Assembly: GCA_947259715.1 (NCBI GenBank)
Contig: CAMYNR010000051.1
Location: 1 to 40,522 of the forward strand
Origin: an uncultured Desulfuromonadales bacterium
GTDB taxonomy: Bacteria; Desulfobacterota; Desulfuromonadia; Desulfuromonadales; Geopsychrobacteraceae
Direction of reading: 5' to 3'
Length of the DNA: 40,522 nt
Shown: positions 1 to 7,902 of the stretch, in pieces
Layout of the letters: the number at the start of each line of letters is the position of its first letter
Numbering within the stretch: the stretch's first letter is position 1
Position numbers and translations under genes: made by a program
The notes under the pieces: model-generated
The model's input: the letters and a program-made list of their open reading frames with translations, nothing else
Databases searched by the model: none
What the model was told of the DNA's origin: nothing

Positions 1-2
1 TT

Positions 3-272
3 GCGGAGCTGGCGCGACTCTGCGCTACAGACCTGGTTATCCCCGAAGGGATCGACTGTTGCGGCTTTGCCGGCGACCGCGGGTTCAATTTTCCGGAATT
101 GAATAAAGCGGCCCTGAAAGGCTTGCAGGAGCAGGTCTGCGACTGTGACGCCGGTTATTCAACCAGCAAGACCTGCGAAATCGGCCTGGCCCTGCACGGT
201 GAGATCCCTTATCGGTCGATCCTTTATCTTGTCGATCAGGCGACGGAGCCTCGTCCTGGGGAGCATAAATAA
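3..272 (+). CDS. D-lactate/2-hydroxyacid dehydrogenase, FAD and Fe-S type, C-terminal part
   Basis: This is the 3' end of a gene whose start lies outside the window; the frame opens at base 3 and stops with TAA at 270-272. The visible tail carries CCGFAGDRGF and then GYSTSKTCEIGLALHG and IPYRSILYLVDQAT. These are characteristic of the C-terminal cysteine-rich domain of flavin/iron-sulfur D-lactate dehydrogenases (Dld-II/GlcD-like), which oxidise 2-hydroxyacids and pass electrons to the respiratory chain. The FAD-binding half is not visible, so substrate choice (D-lactate versus D-2-hydroxyglutarate) is inferred from the family only. It is probably the last gene of its operon, because a hairpin with a T-run follows directly. 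Confidence 0.8.
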   Translation, partial: AELARLCATDLVIPEGIDCCGFAGDRGFNFPELNKAALKGLQEQVCDCDAGYSTSKTCEIGLALHGEIPYRSILYLVDQATEPRPGEHK

Positions 273-311
273 AAACGGGCAGTTGGCATTTTTCTGCCGG
301 TTCGTTTTTTG
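273..311 (+). terminator. Rho-independent terminator of the dehydrogenase gene
   Basis: The arms AACGGGCAG and CTGCCGGTT can pair with one mismatch, and CGTTTTTTG follows. It begins one base after the dehydrogenase stop codon. Confidence 0.6.
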
Positions 312-340
312 TTATGCTTGGCAGAACCAATTGTATACGA

Positions 341-506
341 TAGTACCCTGTAACCCATAAACTATCGCATCTTGCTGGTCTTTTGACACGCGAACCGCGT
401 TGTGGCTGAATCTGCATAGCTTCGGCTAGGCCTCATCAACCACGCCTTGTTGGCGTGCCAAAATCCTGCGCAATCTTGCGACATTCTATGGGATACAGGG
501 CACTGG
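341..506. repeat. Long imperfect palindromic element, about 166 bp
   Basis: The two ends are inverted copies: the reverse complement of the left end reads TTTATGGGTTACAGGGTACT, and the right end reads TCTATGGGATACAGGGCACT. Similarity continues inward (TTTTGACACGC against TTTTGGCACGC in reverse) to a central hairpin TAGCttcGGCTA near 422. The unit therefore could fold as one long cruciform or hairpin. It lies between the dehydrogenase terminator and the next gene. No open frame inside it looks like a protein, and bases 507-592 show only the ribosome-binding site of the next gene. The structure fits a MITE- or BIME-like dispersed element; copy number cannot be judged from one window. Confidence 0.65.
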
Positions 507-592
507 TGATTCACCACTTTGATACTCAGCGATTCAGATGTTACTATAAACAGCGACTGGATTGCTCACAACTGAATTTAACGGAGATTGCA

Positions 593-811
593 ATGGCCTT
601 TCACCTGAAAACCAAACTCTGGCAGACTGGCGCCCTTGACTGGTGGGCGATGATCGATAACGATGATGTCTATCTGGGCAGCCGGGAATTCCCCCTGCCC
701 CCTGAAGAAGGGGACGAATGGGTGGTGCGGAGCACCGGCGACCGCTTTAAGGTCATCGATGCCGAAATTAAACTGATCGGCAAGGAAGAGGTTCAGGAGC
801 AACCATGGTGA
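593..811 (+). CDS. Small conserved-looking hypothetical protein (72 aa)
   Basis: The ORF track starts this frame at 455, but the upstream part is inside the palindromic repeat. ATG at 593 is preceded by ACGGAGATTGCA, a usable ribosome-binding site, and gives a 72-residue protein. I do not recognise a family. It is acidic, without signal peptide or membrane segment, and has a tryptophan-rich start (KLWQTGALDWWAMIDNDDVY). The last 7 bases overlap the ATG of the following MBL-fold gene, which implies translational coupling and probably a shared operon. Its stop-start overlap and normal codon use argue that it is a real gene. Confidence 0.65.
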   Translation: MAFHLKTKLWQTGALDWWAMIDNDDVYLGSREFPLPPEEGDEWVVRSTGDRFKVIDAEIKLIGKEEVQEQPW

Positions 812-1422
812 GTCTGAAAATCATCCAATTCGACGCCAGCGAGATGGACAACTACTCCTACCTGGTCTACTGCCCGAAAACCCTGGAGGGCGCCATCGTC
901 GACCCTTCGATGCACCCGGAGCGGCCCCTGAAGGAGGCGGACGCCCGCGACATCAGCCTGAAATTGCTGCTCAACACCCATGGCCACCAGGACCATATCG
1001 CTGGAAATCCCGAGATTCTTGCCCGTCCCGGGGTCCAGCTGGCCGCCCATCCCGCCGAGCTGCCGCAGGCCGATATTCCCCTGCAGGAAGGCAGCAAAAT
1101 CCGCCTCGGCGAGGGAGAGATCGAGGTCCTGCATACGCCCGGCCACACCCCCGGGTCGCTGGTTTTTAAGACCGGTTCGGCAATTATCAGCGGCGACACC
1201 CTGTTCGTCAGTCGCTGTGGGCGCGCCGACCTGCCTGGCAGCGATGTCGAGCAGCTCTACGACAGCTTACTGCGGCTGAAAAAGCTGCCGCCGGAAACCA
1301 AGGTCTACCCCGGCCATAATTACGGCCCGACGCCGACCTCAACCATCGGCTGGGAGCTGGAGAATAACGAGTTTATCCGCTGTCCCGACCTGCCCAGTTT
1401 TATTAAACTGCGGCTGGGCTGA
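805..1422 (+). CDS. MBL-fold metallo-hydrolase (glyoxalase II-like)
   Basis: A 205-residue metallo-beta-lactamase-fold hydrolase of the hydroxyacylglutathione hydrolase/GloB-like group. The dinuclear metal site is complete: THGHQDH supplies H59, H61, D63 and H64; TPGHTPG supplies H114; SGDTLF supplies D131; and YPGHNYGP supplies H171. There is no signal peptide, so it is cytoplasmic. Members of this group hydrolyse thioesters such as S-lactoylglutathione or oxidise persulfides; the sequence does not decide between these. Its ATG overlaps the end of the small upstream gene. It faces the convergent RDD gene across a 129-base gap. Confidence 0.85.
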   Translation: MVSLKIIQFDASEMDNYSYLVYCPKTLEGAIVDPSMHPERPLKEADARDISLKLLLNTHGHQDHIAGNPEILARPGVQLAAHPAELPQADIPLQEGSKIRLGEGEIEVLHTPGHTPGSLVFKTGSAIISGDTLFVSRCGRADLPGSDVEQLYDSLLRLKKLPPETKVYPGHNYGPTPTSTIGWELENNEFIRCPDLPSFIKLRLG

Positions 1423-1453
1423 CAGGTTTTGCACCGAGAGTAAAAGGGTTTGC

Positions 1454-1480
1454 GCCTTGGCAGGCTCACTACCTGCAGGC
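1454..1480. other. Hairpin in a convergent intergenic gap
   Basis: The gap 1423-1551 separates the plus-strand hydrolase from the minus-strand RDD gene. It holds a stem made of an outer GCCT/AGGC and an inner GCAGG/CCTGC around the loop CTCACTA. No T-run follows on either strand, so it is not a classical terminator. Nothing else is recognisable in the gap. Confidence 0.4.
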
Positions 1481-1551
1481 CCGAAAGAAGGATGACCAGC
1501 TAAGCAAGGAATAGTTTTCTTAAATCAGAGTTGAAATGCGGTCTCTGCTCT

Positions 1552-3345
1552 TTAGAGAGTCTTCTTCAGCAGAGTCAAGCGCGTTCCGGCCAGCCGATCG
1601 TTCCAGCCGCGGCGATCTTCACTGAAAAGAACCACCAGATAGCCCAGGCCCAGGGGCAGGGCCTGCAACAGACCGCCGACGCTGCGCAGGAATGCTTGAG
1701 AGAGCTGCAGCGGCTCGCCAGCCAGGGTTTCCACCTGTAATCCGGCCAGCATCTTGCCGGGAGTCTGACCTGCGAGAAAATGAAACAGGGTAAAGTAGCC
1801 GAAGGCTAAACAGAAGAGCACTAAAAAATAAGGGACCGAAAGGTTGATCAGGGTATCCAGGCTCGGCAGCCAGCCATCCCCCTCATCCGCCATGGCCAGC
1901 TCTGCGGCAACGATGAAGGACAAACCGGTGACGCAGAGCAGCAAAAGGTCACAGCAAAAGGCCGCAACGCGCCCGACCAACGGCGGATGAATACCCGTTT
2001 TCTCTCCTGCCACGGAAACAATCCCGGCAGCAGTTTCAATAGACTGAGCTGCAATCGCCTGCGCGCTGGCAGCACCAGCCGCAGCCAGTTGAGCTGATTT
2101 GGCGGCAGAGATCTTTTCTAAAGGAGGTCGAGGCGTTTCCGGCACATCAAAAAGGGATGCCTCAGGCTGTTCGGCAAAATCTTTGGCCCGCTCCGCTGGC
2201 GGGTCCGAAAGGCTTCGGGCCGTTTCTGCCTCCGGCAGGTGCTCGGGTTCAGTGAAAAAAGCCTCTTCCGTAGCAAGGTCTTCAGAAGCGTTAGATTGGG
2301 TATCGCTTTCTTCCAGACACGGCTCGCCCGCGGCCTGCCCAGTTGCAAGGTTTTCCGGCTCCGGCAGCAGATCCTCGGCAACAGCCTCCACTCTTGATGC
2401 TGGACTTAAGGCGACATGCGTATCGCTGTCATCCGGCGCATCGCTGATATTCGCGCCCGGCTCAGGCGGGGCAGAAATCTTCTCTGTCTCGGCTGTTTCG
2501 TCACGCGGTGCATCTGTGGCCACGCTGAGTGAGACTGCGTGCTCATCGCTTCTGGAGATAGAGACCGGGTTCCCCTCGCCCTGAGGAGAACCCGGTAAGT
2601 CAAAAGGGTCTTTGGGGTCCTCCTCGGCTCCCGCTGGCTTCTTCTTATCTTTCTCGTCAGAATCAGCAAACTCAATATTGTCATCGCGGAAGGAAAAGTC
2701 CTCCTCGTCGGTGACCGGCAGTTCAAAATCTTCCGCGGAGAAGTTATCCGAGCTGCTGTCTGGCGCGCCTGGCTTTCCCTCCTCGCCGTCAAGATCGAAA
2801 CCGAAATCACTTTCCAACTCGGCCTCACTGGCCAATTTTTCGTCGCCCGCTTCCTGTTCCGCATCCAAGGAAAATGCTGCCGGGGCATCCAGCCCCGCTT
2901 CAGCCGCAGCTGCAGCAGCTTCCTCTTCCGGGGAGGGCAGCGTCTCTTCAACATCCTCATCGGCAGGTGCATCTTCGAACAGCTCATCGAAGGAAAGATC
3001 TTCCTCCTCGCCACTCTCACCCATGAAATCGAAACCGAAATCGTCCGCTTCGCTGCTGGCCGGTTCGCTGCTCGCGGCGAATTCGGTCTGCGCGGCCGAA
3101 GCCTCTGCAGTACTCGCAGCGGCTGCGACCACCGTTGCGGTGGTTGCGGCGGCAACTGCGTCATCAACAGCACTGCGACCAGTCTCGAAATTATCCCCGG
3201 TCGCTGCGGCAGCCGGCTTCATCTGGCCTGGAAAAAGAACGCTGCGAATGCTATAGCGCTCCTTGAACTCGACCAGATCCTTGCCGCATTTCTTGCAGCT
3301 GTCGAGATGGTCAAAACTGTTGTAGCCACACTTAGGGCATCTCAT
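1552..3345 (-). CDS. Zinc-ribbon and RDD-domain membrane protein with long acidic linker
   Basis: A 597-residue protein in three parts. Residues 1-30 form a zinc ribbon with two CxxC pairs (CPKCGYNSFDHLDSCKKCGKD). About residues 55-440 form a long low-complexity linker dominated by Ala, Glu, Asp and Ser, surely disordered. The last ~140 residues are an RDD-type membrane domain (PPLVGRVAAFCCDLLLLCV; then PYFLVLFCLAFGYFTLFHFL and AGQTPGKMLAGLQV). RDD proteins are poorly understood membrane proteins, some linked to ion transport. The N-terminus would be cytoplasmic and able to bind zinc or a partner. The start ATG overlaps the rsmE stop (ATGA), so it is the last gene of a prmA-rsmE-RDD operon. 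Confidence 0.75.
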   Translation of the reverse strand: MRCPKCGYNSFDHLDSCKKCGKDLVEFKERYSIRSVLFPGQMKPAAAATGDNFETGRSAVDDAVAAATTATVVAAAASTAEASAAQTEFAASSEPASSEADDFGFDFMGESGEEEDLSFDELFEDAPADEDVEETLPSPEEEAAAAAAEAGLDAPAAFSLDAEQEAGDEKLASEAELESDFGFDLDGEEGKPGAPDSSSDNFSAEDFELPVTDEEDFSFRDDNIEFADSDEKDKKKPAGAEEDPKDPFDLPGSPQGEGNPVSISRSDEHAVSLSVATDAPRDETAETEKISAPPEPGANISDAPDDSDTHVALSPASRVEAVAEDLLPEPENLATGQAAGEPCLEESDTQSNASEDLATEEAFFTEPEHLPEAETARSLSDPPAERAKDFAEQPEASLFDVPETPRPPLEKISAAKSAQLAAAGAASAQAIAAQSIETAAGIVSVAGEKTGIHPPLVGRVAAFCCDLLLLCVTGLSFIVAAELAMADEGDGWLPSLDTLINLSVPYFLVLFCLAFGYFTLFHFLAGQTPGKMLAGLQVETLAGEPLQLSQAFLRSVGGLLQALPLGLGYLVVLFSEDRRGWNDRLAGTRLTLLKKTL

Positions 3346-4121
3346 GACTCATCCTTTCCCTGAAAAGCAACTTCATTGCCAAGCTGACCCAAGCCCAAAT
3401 CACCATAAAGATATTGTAAAATCGACATGATCGCAAGCCCGGCCGTCTCGGTCCGCAATATTCTTGGTCCCAGCCGAACGGCCCGATAACCGGCAGCGAT
3501 CGCCAGCTCCGCCTCCTGGGCGGTCAAACCACCCTCGGGGCCGATGACCACGGCGATCTGCATTGGCGGTTGTGCCGGCAGCAGGTTCGGCAGTGGCAGG
3601 GCCGCCTCCTCCCAAAGCAGCAGCTTTAAATCGGCCTGGGTCTGCGCCAAAGCGGTGGAAAAGTCCTGCACCACCTCAACTTCGGGCAGAAACGCCTGCC
3701 CCGACTGTCGGGCGGCTTCAAGCACGACCTTTTTCCAACGTCCAGATTTGGCCTCTTTGCGCTCAGCCTTAATTCGTCCGACGCTCCGCGCCATCGGGGT
3801 GAGAATGAAGCGGCCGACCCCGAGTTCAGTGCCTTTCTGCAGCACCAGGTCCAGCTTGTCCCCCTTCGGCACCCCTTGAATCAAACTCAGTGACACCGCA
3901 GAGGGTCGCAACCGTGAGACGCTCAACACCTCGGCAAGGGCAGAGCCGCTCTCCAGGCTGAGAATCCGGGCCGGCGCCGAGCCACCACGCCCGTCCAGTA
4001 ACAGAATTCCGTCTCCGGCAGAGAGCCGCAGGACGGTGCGCAGGTGCTTGACCAGATCAGCCGGCAGGTCAACCTGCTGGCCCGGCTGAAGGTCCACCTC
4101 CGGCAGCATAAAGCGGCGCAC
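3342..4121 (-). CDS. rsmE: 16S rRNA (uracil1498-N3)-methyltransferase RsmE
   Basis: RsmE transfers a methyl group from S-adenosylmethionine to U1498 of 16S rRNA. It is a SPOUT-class enzyme acting on the assembled small subunit. Typical family segments are seen: KHLRTVLRLSAGDGILLLDG near the N-terminus (PUA-like part), QGVPKGDKLDLVLQKGTELG in the middle, and the cofactor knot with IGPEGGLTAQE and LGPRILRTETAGLA. The track starts at 4157, inside prmA. I prefer GTG at 4121, five bases after the prmA stop, which gives the family-typical N-terminus VRRFML and 259 residues. An ATG at 4110 is the alternative. It sits between prmA and the RDD gene. Confidence 0.92.
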   Translation of the reverse strand: MRRFMLPEVDLQPGQQVDLPADLVKHLRTVLRLSAGDGILLLDGRGGSAPARILSLESGSALAEVLSVSRLRPSAVSLSLIQGVPKGDKLDLVLQKGTELGVGRFILTPMARSVGRIKAERKEAKSGRWKKVVLEAARQSGQAFLPEVEVVQDFSTALAQTQADLKLLLWEEAALPLPNLLPAQPPMQIAVVIGPEGGLTAQEAELAIAAGYRAVRLGPRILRTETAGLAIMSILQYLYGDLGLGQLGNEVAFQGKDES

Positions 4122-4126
4122 GAGTC

Positions 4127-5044
4127 CTAGACTCGACGATAGATGAGGCAAACCCAATCGTCCTGCAATCGGGTTGGAAAATCACGCAGCGGCAGGTCAC
4201 CAAAGCCGTCCCGAACCAGCTGTTCCTTTTCCCTTAAAATACCGGACAGCACCAGCCAGCCTCCCGGCTGCAAATGCTTTAGCAGCTCATGCTTCAAGCG
4301 CACATTCTCTTCGGCGAGGATATTGGCAACCACCAGATCAAACTGCCCGGACAGCTCTTCAAGTGGCTTTGAAGTAATCTCAATCTGCCCTTCATAACCA
4401 TTGATGGCCACATTCTCTTGCGCCACCCGGCAGGCATCCGGATCGATATCGTTGCCCAGAACGGTTTCACAACCAAGGGCCGCGGCGCCCAGCGCGAGGA
4501 TCCCCGAGCCGGTCCCGACGTCGAGCAGACTTCGCGGCGGCTGCGGTTGCTCAAGCAGCTCTGCAATCATCTCCAGACAGAGCAGGGTCGTTCCATGGGT
4601 GCCGGTACCAAAAGCCATCCCCGGATCAAGCTGAATGCTCACTTCATCGGCGAGAGGCAGATAATCTTCCCAGCTCGGCCGAATGACCAGCCGCGACCCA
4701 ACCTTTATTCTGCTGAAATGCTGCTTCCAGTTTTCGGCCCAATCTTCCATCCGCACCCTGCTCGGCTGCCCGACAGAATATTTTTGCGCGCAAAGGTCAG
4801 GCAGCTGTGCCAAGATTTTGCCGACCTGCTGATGCAATGCCTGTGGGTCGAGCTGATCGGCGAAGTAGGCTTTGAGCTGATAGGTCGCGTCCGGATCAAG
4901 CCCAGCGTCAGGAACCACGAAGGTATCAAGTTTGCGCTCTTCAACAACGGTGCCCTGGCAGTCCAGTTCGGCCAGCAGTGCACAGACCAGGTCGACACTG
5001 GAACCGGGGACGCTGAGTTCTATAACAAGCCAATTATTTTGCAT
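4127..5044 (-). CDS. prmA: Ribosomal protein L11 methyltransferase PrmA
   Basis: PrmA trimethylates ribosomal protein L11 using S-adenosylmethionine. The 305-residue length matches the family. The N-terminal ~110 residues are the L11-recognition part. The Rossmann methyltransferase domain has MAFGTGTHGTTLLCLEM, motif I LLDVGTGSGILALGAAALG, an acidic motif GNDIDPDA and the catalytic-loop VVANILAEE. It is first in the prmA-rsmE-RDD operon. A plausible promoter (TTGCAT, 17-base spacer, TTAATT) lies just upstream on the minus strand, and AAGGA precedes the ATG. Confidence 0.93.
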   Translation of the reverse strand: MQNNWLVIELSVPGSSVDLVCALLAELDCQGTVVEERKLDTFVVPDAGLDPDATYQLKAYFADQLDPQALHQQVGKILAQLPDLCAQKYSVGQPSRVRMEDWAENWKQHFSRIKVGSRLVIRPSWEDYLPLADEVSIQLDPGMAFGTGTHGTTLLCLEMIAELLEQPQPPRSLLDVGTGSGILALGAAALGCETVLGNDIDPDACRVAQENVAINGYEGQIEITSKPLEELSGQFDLVVANILAEENVRLKHELLKHLQPGGWLVLSGILREKEQLVRDGFGDLPLRDFPTRLQDDWVCLIYRRV

Positions 5045-5446
5045 AAATCCTTAATTAACAGACTAAGTCAATGGAATGCAACAGAGAATCCCAATAAAAG
5101 TATTGACATGAAGAGAAACTTCTGGCTGAATTCTAAACGTTACCCAATGAAAGAGCAACCGCATTCGGTCATCTATAGATGCCATAAGATGCGAAGCACG
5201 GCAAGGATAATTAAAAAAATCTATTATCCCTCTTGCAGTGCCTGCCAGTCTCTGATAAAGTTAATCATACTTTTCATGAGCAATATCTATTAAAGCTCAA
5301 GGAAATTATATTTTTATAGCTTTTTCAGCCTGTTAAAGCATAGGCCAAGCCCCTTGTTCAACGTTTGGTCATGAATTTCATAAGTCGTATTTTTAAAATG
5401 GCGGGGCAGCATCGGCCTCGACACGCCGCAGCAAAAGGAGACACGA
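5045..5446. other. AT-rich divergent intergenic region
   Basis: A 402-base gap between divergent prmA (minus) and the response-regulator operon (plus). It is clearly more AT-rich than its neighbours and must hold both promoters. It contains a short palindrome, GGATAAT and ATTATCC around an A-rich loop (about 5212-5228). A short minus-strand frame starting near 5278 codes for only 17 residues and is not called. No RNA gene or mobile-element end was recognised. Confidence 0.5.
5365..5393 (+). promoter_or_regulatory. Candidate sigma-70 promoter for the OmpR-type two-component operon
   Basis: TTGGTC and TATTTT are separated by 17 bases and lie about 55 bases before the response-regulator ATG. 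An AAAAGGAG ribosome-binding site follows at about 5432. The match is moderate. Confidence 0.35.
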
Positions 5447-6121
5447 ATGCGCATCCTGGTAGTGGAAGACGAAAAAAAGGTTGCCAGCTTTATCAAGCGA
5501 GGCCTGGAAGAAGAAGAATTTGCCGTCGATGTGGCCTACGATGGAGAAGAAGGCGTCTACATGGCGGAAAATGCCACTTATGACCTGATTCTCATGGATG
5601 TCATGCTGCCGAAAAAAGATGGTTTGAGCGCTATCCGGGAGATCCGGCAGAAAAATATCGCCTGCCCTATCCTTTGCTTGACGGCAAAGGATACCGTCGA
5701 GGACATCGTCTCCGGTCTCGACATCGGCAGTGATGACTACCTGACCAAACCCTTCGCCTTTGCTGAACTGGTCGCCCGGGTCAGAGCGCTGATCAGACGC
5801 GGCACCCAGGACCGTGGCGCCGAGTTGTTCTTTGCCGACCTGCGGCTGGATCCGGTCGGCCACAAGGTCTGGCGTGACAACAAAGAGATCGATCTGACCG
5901 CCAAGGAGTATGCCCTGCTCGAGTATTTCATGCGCAACCCCAATCAGGTTCTGACCCGGACCATGATTGCTGAGCATGTCTGGGACTACACCTTCGATTC
6001 TTTCACCAACATTATTGATGTCTATGTCAACTACCTGCGCAAAAAAATCGATCGCGACTTCGACAAGAAGCTGATCCACACGGTTCGCGGCGTCGGCTAT
6101 GTCCTCAAGGAGTCGGATTAA
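5447..6121 (+). CDS. OmpR/PhoB-family response regulator
   Basis: A 224-residue two-domain DNA-binding response regulator. The receiver has acidic residues E7/D8 (VVEDE), phosphoacceptor D51 (LILMDVMLP), T79 and K101 (YLTKPF). The C-terminal ~95 residues form a winged helix with the OmpR signature (LTAKEYALLEYFMRNPNQVL; VDVYVNYLRKKID; VRGVGYVLK). The start MRILVVEDEKKVASFIKRGL resembles the CusR/CopR-like subgroup that answers to metals or envelope stress, but the signal here is unknown. It is preceded by AAAAGGAG and followed without a gap by its histidine kinase gene. Confidence 0.92.
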   Translation: MRILVVEDEKKVASFIKRGLEEEEFAVDVAYDGEEGVYMAENATYDLILMDVMLPKKDGLSAIREIRQKNIACPILCLTAKDTVEDIVSGLDIGSDDYLTKPFAFAELVARVRALIRRGTQDRGAELFFADLRLDPVGHKVWRDNKEIDLTAKEYALLEYFMRNPNQVLTRTMIAEHVWDYTFDSFTNIIDVYVNYLRKKIDRDFDKKLIHTVRGVGYVLKESD

Positions 6122-7570
6122 TTGCCAGCAGGTTTGAGTCTTAAAACCCGCCTCACCTTATGGAGCCTTTGTTTTTTAACCCTGGTTCTGGGTGGTGGCG
6201 GGTTTTTCTGGTATTACAGCCAGCAGCAACAGCTCTATGCTCGACTGGATGCGGAACTGCTGTCGACTGCGCGGGATTTCGTCTGCCAGTATAACGGCAT
6301 CGATCCGTCAATTTCTGAGCAACAAGCCTATTGCCAGACCCTCAACCAACTGTCGATGCGCCAAGGGGGCCAGCTGGCAATCTCCCTCTACTCGGCTGCC
6401 GGAAACCACCTCTGCAGCAACAATCACCCCCACATTCAGCTGTTGCGCAGCCCTGAGCAGAGCCAGGCCGCAACAACAGCGGGCCTGAATGCCTATGCCA
6501 GTCTGAACGCTGGCGAAACCAGACTGCGCCAACTGACCTATCCGGTGATAAAAAATGGCAATATTATTCTCCTGCTGCAGCTAGCCAGTCCGTTAGCCAG
6601 CCTGGACGAACAATTAGTCCTGTTTGCTCTGCTGCTGGTCTGTGTCGTTGCACTGACGCTGATCTGCTTTACCGTGCTGCAATGGTTTCTCCTCGGCAAG
6701 CTGCTGACTCCGCTGAAAAGGCTGGCCAGCCAATTTCAGGAGACCGATGAGGATGCTCTGGTTCCCTGCGTGGTTCCGGCGACTTCGCCTGCGGAAGTGC
6801 GCCTGCTGGCAGACAGCTACAATCACCTCAGCGAACGCTTCAATCGCAATCTGCAACGGGCTCGGCAATTCTCCGCCGACGTCACCCATGAGTTGCGCAC
6901 CCCTTTAACCATTTTGCGCGGCGAAACCGAGCTGGCTCTGCGCAAAGATAAAAGCAAAGAGGAGCTGCAGCGGGTGTTGAGTTCCAACCTGGAAGAAATC
7001 GGCCGGATGAGTCACCTGATCGAAGATTTGCTGCTGCTTTCAAAAAGCGAGTTGGGCGAGGTCCCCCTGCAGATGGAAGCCCTGGATTTGGGCAGCCTGC
7101 TGGAAGAGCTGTACTGCCAGGCCCAGATCCTTGGCACCGAAAAACAGATAAAAATTGAGAAAAGCGGCTCCGACGAACAGATCAGCCTGTTTGCCGACGG
7201 CTTACGCCTGCGGCAACTTTTTCTCAATCTGCTGAGCAACGCGATCAAGTATACCCCCGATGAGGGCCGGGTAAAAATCAGCTGGACCCTTCAGGATGGC
7301 TCTGCTCTGGTGAGCATCAAGGACAGCGGCATTGGCATTGACAGCGCTCACCAGCCGCATATCTTTGATCGTTTTTATCGCATCGACAAAACCCGCAATC
7401 GCGGCGACGGCGGTTCCGGGCTTGGCCTGTCAATCGCCAAATGGATCGTTGACGCCCACGGCGGCAGCATTCAGGTCATTTCGGTCCCCGGCCAGGGCAG
7501 TTGCTTCACCGTAACGCTGCCGGTAACCCACCTGCTGAAAGACCAGAAAAAAAACAAAGTCAGCAAGTAG
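6122..7570 (+). CDS. Membrane sensor histidine kinase (OmpR-partner type)
   Basis: A 482-residue sensor kinase paired with the preceding regulator. TTG at 6122 directly follows the regulator stop codon; AAGGAG lies 9 bases upstream, inside the end of the regulator gene, which supports this unusual start. Membrane segments lie at about residues 12-31 and 164-190, enclosing a ~130-residue periplasmic sensor with three cysteines. A HAMP linker follows, then the H-box FSADVTHELRTPLTILRGE (H256), an N-box LFLNLLSNAIKYTPDEG, DSGIGID and GDGGSGLGLSIAKWIV. It should autophosphorylate and pass the phosphate to D51 of the regulator. The ligand cannot be read from the sequence. Confidence 0.92.
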   Translation: MPAGLSLKTRLTLWSLCFLTLVLGGGGFFWYYSQQQQLYARLDAELLSTARDFVCQYNGIDPSISEQQAYCQTLNQLSMRQGGQLAISLYSAAGNHLCSNNHPHIQLLRSPEQSQAATTAGLNAYASLNAGETRLRQLTYPVIKNGNIILLLQLASPLASLDEQLVLFALLLVCVVALTLICFTVLQWFLLGKLLTPLKRLASQFQETDEDALVPCVVPATSPAEVRLLADSYNHLSERFNRNLQRARQFSADVTHELRTPLTILRGETELALRKDKSKEELQRVLSSNLEEIGRMSHLIEDLLLLSKSELGEVPLQMEALDLGSLLEELYCQAQILGTEKQIKIEKSGSDEQISLFADGLRLRQLFLNLLSNAIKYTPDEGRVKISWTLQDGSALVSIKDSGIGIDSAHQPHIFDRFYRIDKTRNRGDGGSGLGLSIAKWIVDAHGGSIQVISVPGQGSCFTVTLPVTHLLKDQKKNKVSK

Positions 7571-7623
7571 GATTTTTTTCTTTTCTTTTCCGGCCGATTG
7601 AGATATAAACTTTTCTTGAAACT

Positions 7624-7685
7624 CCTTCGGGGGTTTCACGCCCCGAAGGCCTACCCCCCCTCCAGGTCTTCGGGGCATTTTTTTT
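7624..7685 (+). terminator. Strong terminator with a competing alternative hairpin
   Basis: The terminator stem is CCCCGAAGGCCT (7641-7652) with AGGTCTTCGGGG (7664-7675), followed by a run of eight T. The left arm can instead pair with an upstream copy CTTCGGGG at 7625-7632. Three segments therefore offer two mutually exclusive hairpins, the topology of an attenuator. It ends the two-component operon. The rest of 7571-7902 holds pyrimidine-rich sequence and no gene; the region must contain the start signals of the next kinase, but I could not pick a clear promoter. Confidence 0.8.
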
Positions 7686-7902
7686 GCGGACTGCCCGTAT
7701 TCCTTCCAACTTTTTTCTCCTCGCTTTCTTCTTTTTCCTTACCAGATGATCAACAGGATTTATTCCTTTATCAGGCCGCAGGTGCCTGCTGCGACCAATC
7801 GCTGCCAAGCTCAAAAAACCGCTGGGACTCTGGCATTTTATGCAAGCGCTAGATGCGTATCTGCACAGTGCATTCAAGTTTAGAACATGTTAAGTTGCCT
7901 GC

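Noticed and set aside
1430-1510. Possible riboswitch in the gap after the MBL-fold hydrolase
   Set aside because: There is a hairpin, but conserved motifs of c-di-GMP, TPP, cobalamin or SAM riboswitches were not found, and the gap lies between convergent gene ends.
2099-3256. Ser/Ala-rich plus-strand ORFs opposite the RDD gene linker
   Set aside because: They arise from the biased GAA/GCA/TCT codons of the acidic linker read on the other strand.
4418-5293. 291-residue plus-strand ORF over prmA
   Set aside because: Antisense to prmA for most of its length and running into the AT-rich gap; no family features.
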